From Laburnicola sp. R22_1 (taxonomy: Eukaryota > Ascomycota > Dothideomycetes > Pleosporales > Didymosphaeriaceae), in NCBI GenBank assembly GCA_014281115.1, contig JACONQ010000011.1, forward strand, positions 2,356,001 through 2,420,000: a stretch of 64,000 bases of DNA, in the 5' to 3' direction. Of this stretch, positions 59,661-64,000 are shown one piece after another (position 1 is the stretch's first letter; each line of letters begins with the position of its first letter). Below the pieces are notes generated by a model. The model was not told where the DNA came from and ran no database searches. It was given only the letters and a program-made list of their open reading frames with translations. The position numbers were made by a program, and so were the translations under genes.

Positions 59661-61606
59661 ATGGCTACAGAGCAACATGCTCAGATAGTCGAACATGCCA
59701 TCGATTACAAATTTCAATTCAAACGCAACCTGTTGTTCCAAGCAATAACGGCGGCTGGCGCTGTGGAAGAAAACTGGGATGGCAATAGAAAACTAGCACA
59801 ATTTGGAACTGCTCTTAGTGAGTTTCTATTCGTCTACCTCGGATATGAAGCACATACCACCAGAAGTGAGAGTTTGCAGTCTAGTCGTTGGCAGGACACG
59901 ATTAACGTACCATAAGGCCACACTACCGACTTCAAGTGTAGCCTCAGCAGCAACAAACAACGCGCAGTTGTCGCAGAACGCACTGGAATCGACAAGTGCA
60001 TCAAGTATAGCGAGAAACCTGGTGCACAGTCCTCAATTGTCCTTGCGAAAGCTGTAAATGCAATAGTAGGGGCTGTGTTTCTCGACTGCGGAGGAACTAT
60101 ATCCGTTGTTCTGAGGGTGATGCAGCGCCTCGGGTAAGTGCATACAGCCATCTACATCACAGTATGTTGACTGTTTGCTATGCATCAGGATTTTCACCAG
60201 CCCTGACCAAACAATCGACCCGGCGATGTTGTCACTGCATACAGTGTCGAATTTTCCTGACGTGGCTTCCCTTGGGAAGGCACTACTCGGCGGTGAGGTT
60301 GAGGGCAATTCCTCACCCGCCCCAAGAGATCAGAACCAGTCACCAATTGCCCCCACGGTGATGCAATCTTTCGGAAGAAACAGTGTTACAGCAGCAAGAA
60401 ATAATAGTGAAGACCAAACTGGCCAATCCCCGCATATCGGTGCTCCCGGCGACGACTTCAATTTGAATTTGTTCGTCGACTACTCTTCGCTAACCGAAAG
60501 TCCGAATATAGATCTGGGGTTGGACGGTCAGGGAGCGTCCAATCATAACCCAAGTGACGATCCGCAAGAGTACGGTCAATCTGTGACAAAGCGAAAAGCC
60601 ATCCGTACGACCAGATGTACGGGGAAAAAACAATGTTTAGGCAGTAGCCTGTCACAGGGAAGAGATAGCGCATTGACTACCTATATCCTCGAGGAAACTA
60701 GGAGGTGTGAAGCCGTGGGGAGTCGTCCTCCGCAAGAGACATTTTTCACACCGATCATACGGCAGAAAATACTGGATCTGGACCCAGCAAGAGTCGATAC
60801 ACTTTCCAAATTTCTTGTATACATTGCTAGCCCTCATTCAATTGGTTTATTGCAAGACATGCTATTGAGATCGAGGACTCGGCAAAACTACGAAGCATTA
60901 CACTTAGGATTGAGGCTTTCGAAGCTAGAACGATTTAATATGATCCGAACACTAGATCAGCATGTCGTTTATCTTCAGCTGCTTCGGAGGTACCATATTC
61001 TCGAACTTTTCAAAGAATGTGGTGGGACCACAACGCGATTAGGTAGCGGGTTTGTCTTAGCGACTCAACACGATTTCGAACAGACCCGGAACAAACCTGG
61101 AAACCCGACGAACAGTGCTGAAGCGCAGGTCACAGCGAAGATGATGGACGAGATATTCCCCGACGTCCGACCCGGTTCGGATGAGTACCAGAGCAAGTAC
61201 AGGGTCATGACAGACTTGCGCAAGCTCGGCCAGCGGTTACACATCTTAGAGACAACGTTCGGTAGCGGAGGTATACTAGGTTTAATGCCAAGCCATGTGC
61301 CTCTAGGACAGTTGGATCTTGGTATCACGGACACCATGTGCGTTACCGGAAACAAATTCTGCGATCATACTAACGAATGCAAGGATAACCATGCTCCCTA
61401 ATTCTGTTTTCAGGAGATTTGTCACTCTTCTTGACGAATCGCAAGGAGTCATGCTTCGAGAGTTTAGTGCCGTCGTCTCGACAGTTGTTGAAGCTCTGGT
61501 TGGGCAGCTGCCACAACACGAACAGTTCAACCTTGAAAGGGTTCAATCGAGTGACATCTTTAAATTTCCCAAAGGTTCCCATGGACTACTGAGCCTCATT
61601 GGTTAG
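59661..61606 (+). CDS. RNase III-like domain protein, probably catalytically inactive
   Basis: Four exons, 59,661-59,865, 59,917-60,133, 60,189-61,337 and 61,414-61,606, give 587 residues; the last donor (GTGCGT) is my choice among alternatives. Residues 1 to about 140 match an RNase III-like fold found in many Dothideomycete proteins: IVEHAIDYKFQFKRNLLFQA, AAGAVEENWDGNRKLAQFGTAL, ERTGIDKCIKYSEKPG, and AKAVNAIVGAVFLD. The usual signature acids (E-x2-E-F-L-G-D) are replaced (RKLAQFGTA), so cleavage is unlikely and binding is a better guess. The remaining 450 residues contain a low-complexity Ser/Asn-rich linker, a basic patch (TKRKAIRTTRCTGKKQ) and a helical C-terminus of unknown function. Confidence 0.78.
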
Positions 61607-63946
61607 AAAGGTCATATAACTCTAGGAATCCTTAGCCAGCACATCAGCTGCAAATCGATGGCCACGGCCGGTCAAGGAATCTACCACCAACTCTTTCAGA
61701 GTTCGTCGCTGGTTATACATCCAGAGGAGTGTCTCTGAATGTGGTGTACGGCGCCGTAGATGTGGACGTGCTGCTAATCACTGGGATGAGACACGAGACG
61801 CCGGTCGCAGCCTTGCCGCATTCGGTACCAGACAGCAGGCTACTCGAGGTTCACACCAAAGCTAGTGAACCGACACGATGGACCCGCAGAGGGTGCCACG
61901 GCGGCGAAGGCGATGGTAACGATAAAATTGTCACACTCCATCGATGGATCACATTATTCCATTCCACTAGCACTCTTGTGTTAGGAACACTTGCCTCGCA
62001 GTCTGCACCGCGCAGCTGCTTCATTATACATCCATCTCAGTCACCTTCTTCCGTAGTAGCAGGCATGAGCACCCAGAGCGAAAAGGTGCTATCAATAAAG
62101 ATGAATCCAAAGTAACACATCTCGGCGGTAGGAGTAGGAGTCCAGACAATAGTCTTCTTGAGAGCGTGCGATTGGATAGCGCTTCGATACAAACTGAATC
62201 TATTATAGAGAGCGATCGATCCAGCAATAGCAGCAACTTACTTGATTACGACATCGTCAGGCTCGCTGTCGCGCTTGAATTCAACTTCAAGTATAGCCAT
62301 GCGACAATCTTTATCACGAGCGCTCTTTCTCCTTTTCCTGTTTATATCCGTCAATAGCAGCTAGCAGCCAATGTCTGCTGCTGGCCAAGTGGATGACGGG
62401 ACTCTTTCAATCATGCATTGAACGAAAGGGTCTGCTAATCGACTGGCTTGGATGCCTTGGGGTTGTGCGTTTAGCATATAGGTTAATAGAGCAATTATCA
62501 TCATATCAGTGAACTTTGAGCTGTTCCTAAAGGTATCAATAGGTGATGCACACTAAGCGTGTACTTGGATATTACATTTGGAGCGCATGATATTGGAGAG
62601 GGGAGAATGAGGGAGACGCGGGTGAAGACGAGGTGGCGCTATCAACAGTGACGGTCCCAAAGCCGTTGCAACCTATTTTGGGCTGAGAATCTATTTTTAA
62701 CTTAGCGCGAGACCGGAAGATGCGGAAGACTTAATCAAACGTAATTATAGCACGTTTCTGTTTCCCGTTTCTGGCCCAGGTGGGTGCCACATTCTGGGTC
62801 CTGACTCTAGCTCCCCAACACAGGTTGGGATCGGACGGTATTAGGTTGTGCTTGTCGGAGATTCAGGCCACGACGACTTAGGGTCTATACACTCCTATGC
62901 GCGACGTAATGGGCGCTTGCGATGGAGCGTCGATTCTCGGCTGGATTAGACGTTCGGTCTTGGCGGGCGTTTGACCCAGGCCGACTGATGCGCGCGTCAC
63001 CAACACCACAACCAACTCCGACGATGGTTTGACCTCGCATAACGAGCAGCCATATCCGCACGCAGTCAGCTTCTCCTAATGCCAAGTAAAGCTAAACTCA
63101 ACTGCCGACGAGCGCAGCCATAGAGAGACAAGGCGAGGAACCGACAAGAACAGGCTGATCAGGAACGCTGGTGAGCGTCACAAAGAGACAGGGCGAAGAA
63201 CCGGGACGGATCTGAAGCGTTTGACAGGATTGTCAAGAGATGCCAGCCAATCAGTACCGGTTCACCGGCACAGACGGCGGCAGTCTGACAGTTTGTGCCA
63301 GCAAACTGGTGCTGATTGGCTGACGCTTATGGGCAAATGTTAACTAACCATATACAACTTAGTGGAATGACGTTAGCAATGCAACAACGTAGAATTGCAT
63401 GCGTAACTGAACGTGTGCAGCTACGGAGTCAAGCTCTAGCTTTCAATTTGAGGCTATTGCGGTGATTCCTGTAAATTTCATACGTAATTACGGTGGCAAT
63501 CGAAATCGGTTTCCGGCTCCTGCACTTCCGTTCTTCTAAGCCCCCAGCACCGCCAAACCTCGCAGCACCGCTAACAGCACCACGCACGCCGCACCTTCGC
63601 AACACCGTACTGCCTCGAACACCAGAGCCACATGGGAAACCTCGAGTAAAGATCAGGCGCAGTTGTGAATAAGTTAAACCCCGGAGCATCTTGACATCTA
63701 GACAGATACTCGTAGAGTGTGAGAGGATCGGAGGGATGGACACGACCAGATATCGTCATTTTGCTTTCCAACAAATTCAACGGTGATAGATGCGTCTGGT
63801 TGAGTCGCACTAGATAGAATTTGGAGCCAAATCACAAGCTAGTGGCCTCTTTGCTGCAGCGTTAGACCACCGCTCTTAGTGCTCAGGCCGTTTTATAATG
63901 TGGTATTGGATCTTATCGTGCTCACGCAGTCACATGCGATGCGGAG
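61607..63946. other. 2.3-kb region without a recognised gene
   Basis: Frames at 61,729-62,115 on + and 63,429-63,810 on - are open but show no conserved motif or convincing start. A 20-bp direct repeat occurs at 63,124-63,143 and 63,184-63,203 (18 of 20 match, both differences G/A), 60 bp apart. A foldback is annotated separately. Confidence 0.45.
63244..63322. repeat. imperfect foldback, 32-nt arms
   Basis: The arms at 63,244-63,275 and 63,291-63,322 match at 26 of 32 positions, and all six differences are transitions. The outer ends carry CCAATCAG and its mirror CTGATTGG, and the loop is 15 nt. Confidence 0.8.
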
Positions 63947-64000
63947 ATGGACCGCGCCCAGTGCGGGGTTTGCCGCCACAAGCGTGATGGCTCTCACCTT
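63947..64000 (+). CDS. possible gene start at the window edge
   Basis: The ATG at 63,947 opens 18 codons, MDRAQCGVCRHKRDGSHL, running off the window. The Cys-x2-Cys followed by basic residues could begin a zinc-binding domain, but too little is visible to name a family, and the frame could be fortuitous. Confidence 0.25.
   Translation, partial: MDRAQCGVCRHKRDGSHL

Noticed and set aside
61729..62115. 128-codon + frame
   Set aside because: It shows no conserved motif, promoter or splice support; kept only as part of the gene-poor region.

Overview
The window is a piece of a filamentous ascomycete chromosome. Its short GT-AG introns (about 43-80 bp), gene families and two-speed base composition suggest a Dothideomycete, but the species is not identifiable from sequence alone. 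GC-balanced gene blocks alternate sharply with AT-rich blocks that are full of stop codons, rich in TpA and poor in CpA/TpG. That pattern is what repeat-induced point mutation (RIP) leaves in transposons.

Layout. 1-7,880: RIP-degraded repeats, with a Ty1/copia element on + and a pogo/Fot1-type DNA transposon. 7,880-25,700: a gene block. It opens with two broken genes placed head to head (a truncated DUF7580-like gene and a C2H2-type pseudogene). A housekeeping run follows: RPB11, PAN1, a small coiled-coil protein, MRI1, an aldo-keto reductase, an Hsp20, HIS1 and RPS28. 25,700-36,860: RIP-degraded repeats with LTR fragments, a small MITE-like repeat, a pogo relic on +, and one pogo element nested in another. 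36,860-40,510: a gene island with a cytochrome P450 and a gamma-glutamylcyclotransferase-like gene. 40,510-43,080: AT-rich repeats ending in a 10-bp minisatellite. 43,080-47,525: a stack in which two pogo-type elements, each flanked by TA, sit inside an older copy of the first. 47,526-64,000: a gene block with a broken WD40 relic, a giant DUF6606/DUF3638 protein (3,109 codons over five exons), an RNase III-like protein, and possibly the start of another gene at the right edge.

How the genes work together. The housekeeping genes do not form a pathway. They cover transcription (RPB11), endocytic actin assembly (PAN1), methionine salvage (MRI1), histidine synthesis (HIS1) and translation (RPS28). 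The accessory genes touching the AT-rich blocks (DUF7580-like, C2H2-type, WD40 relic, P450, cyclotransferase, RNase III-like) are of the kind that expands and decays in such genomes; three are visibly broken, some by G-to-A type stops. Gene models below were spliced by hand, and every listed multi-exon model except the pseudogene keeps one reading frame across its junctions.
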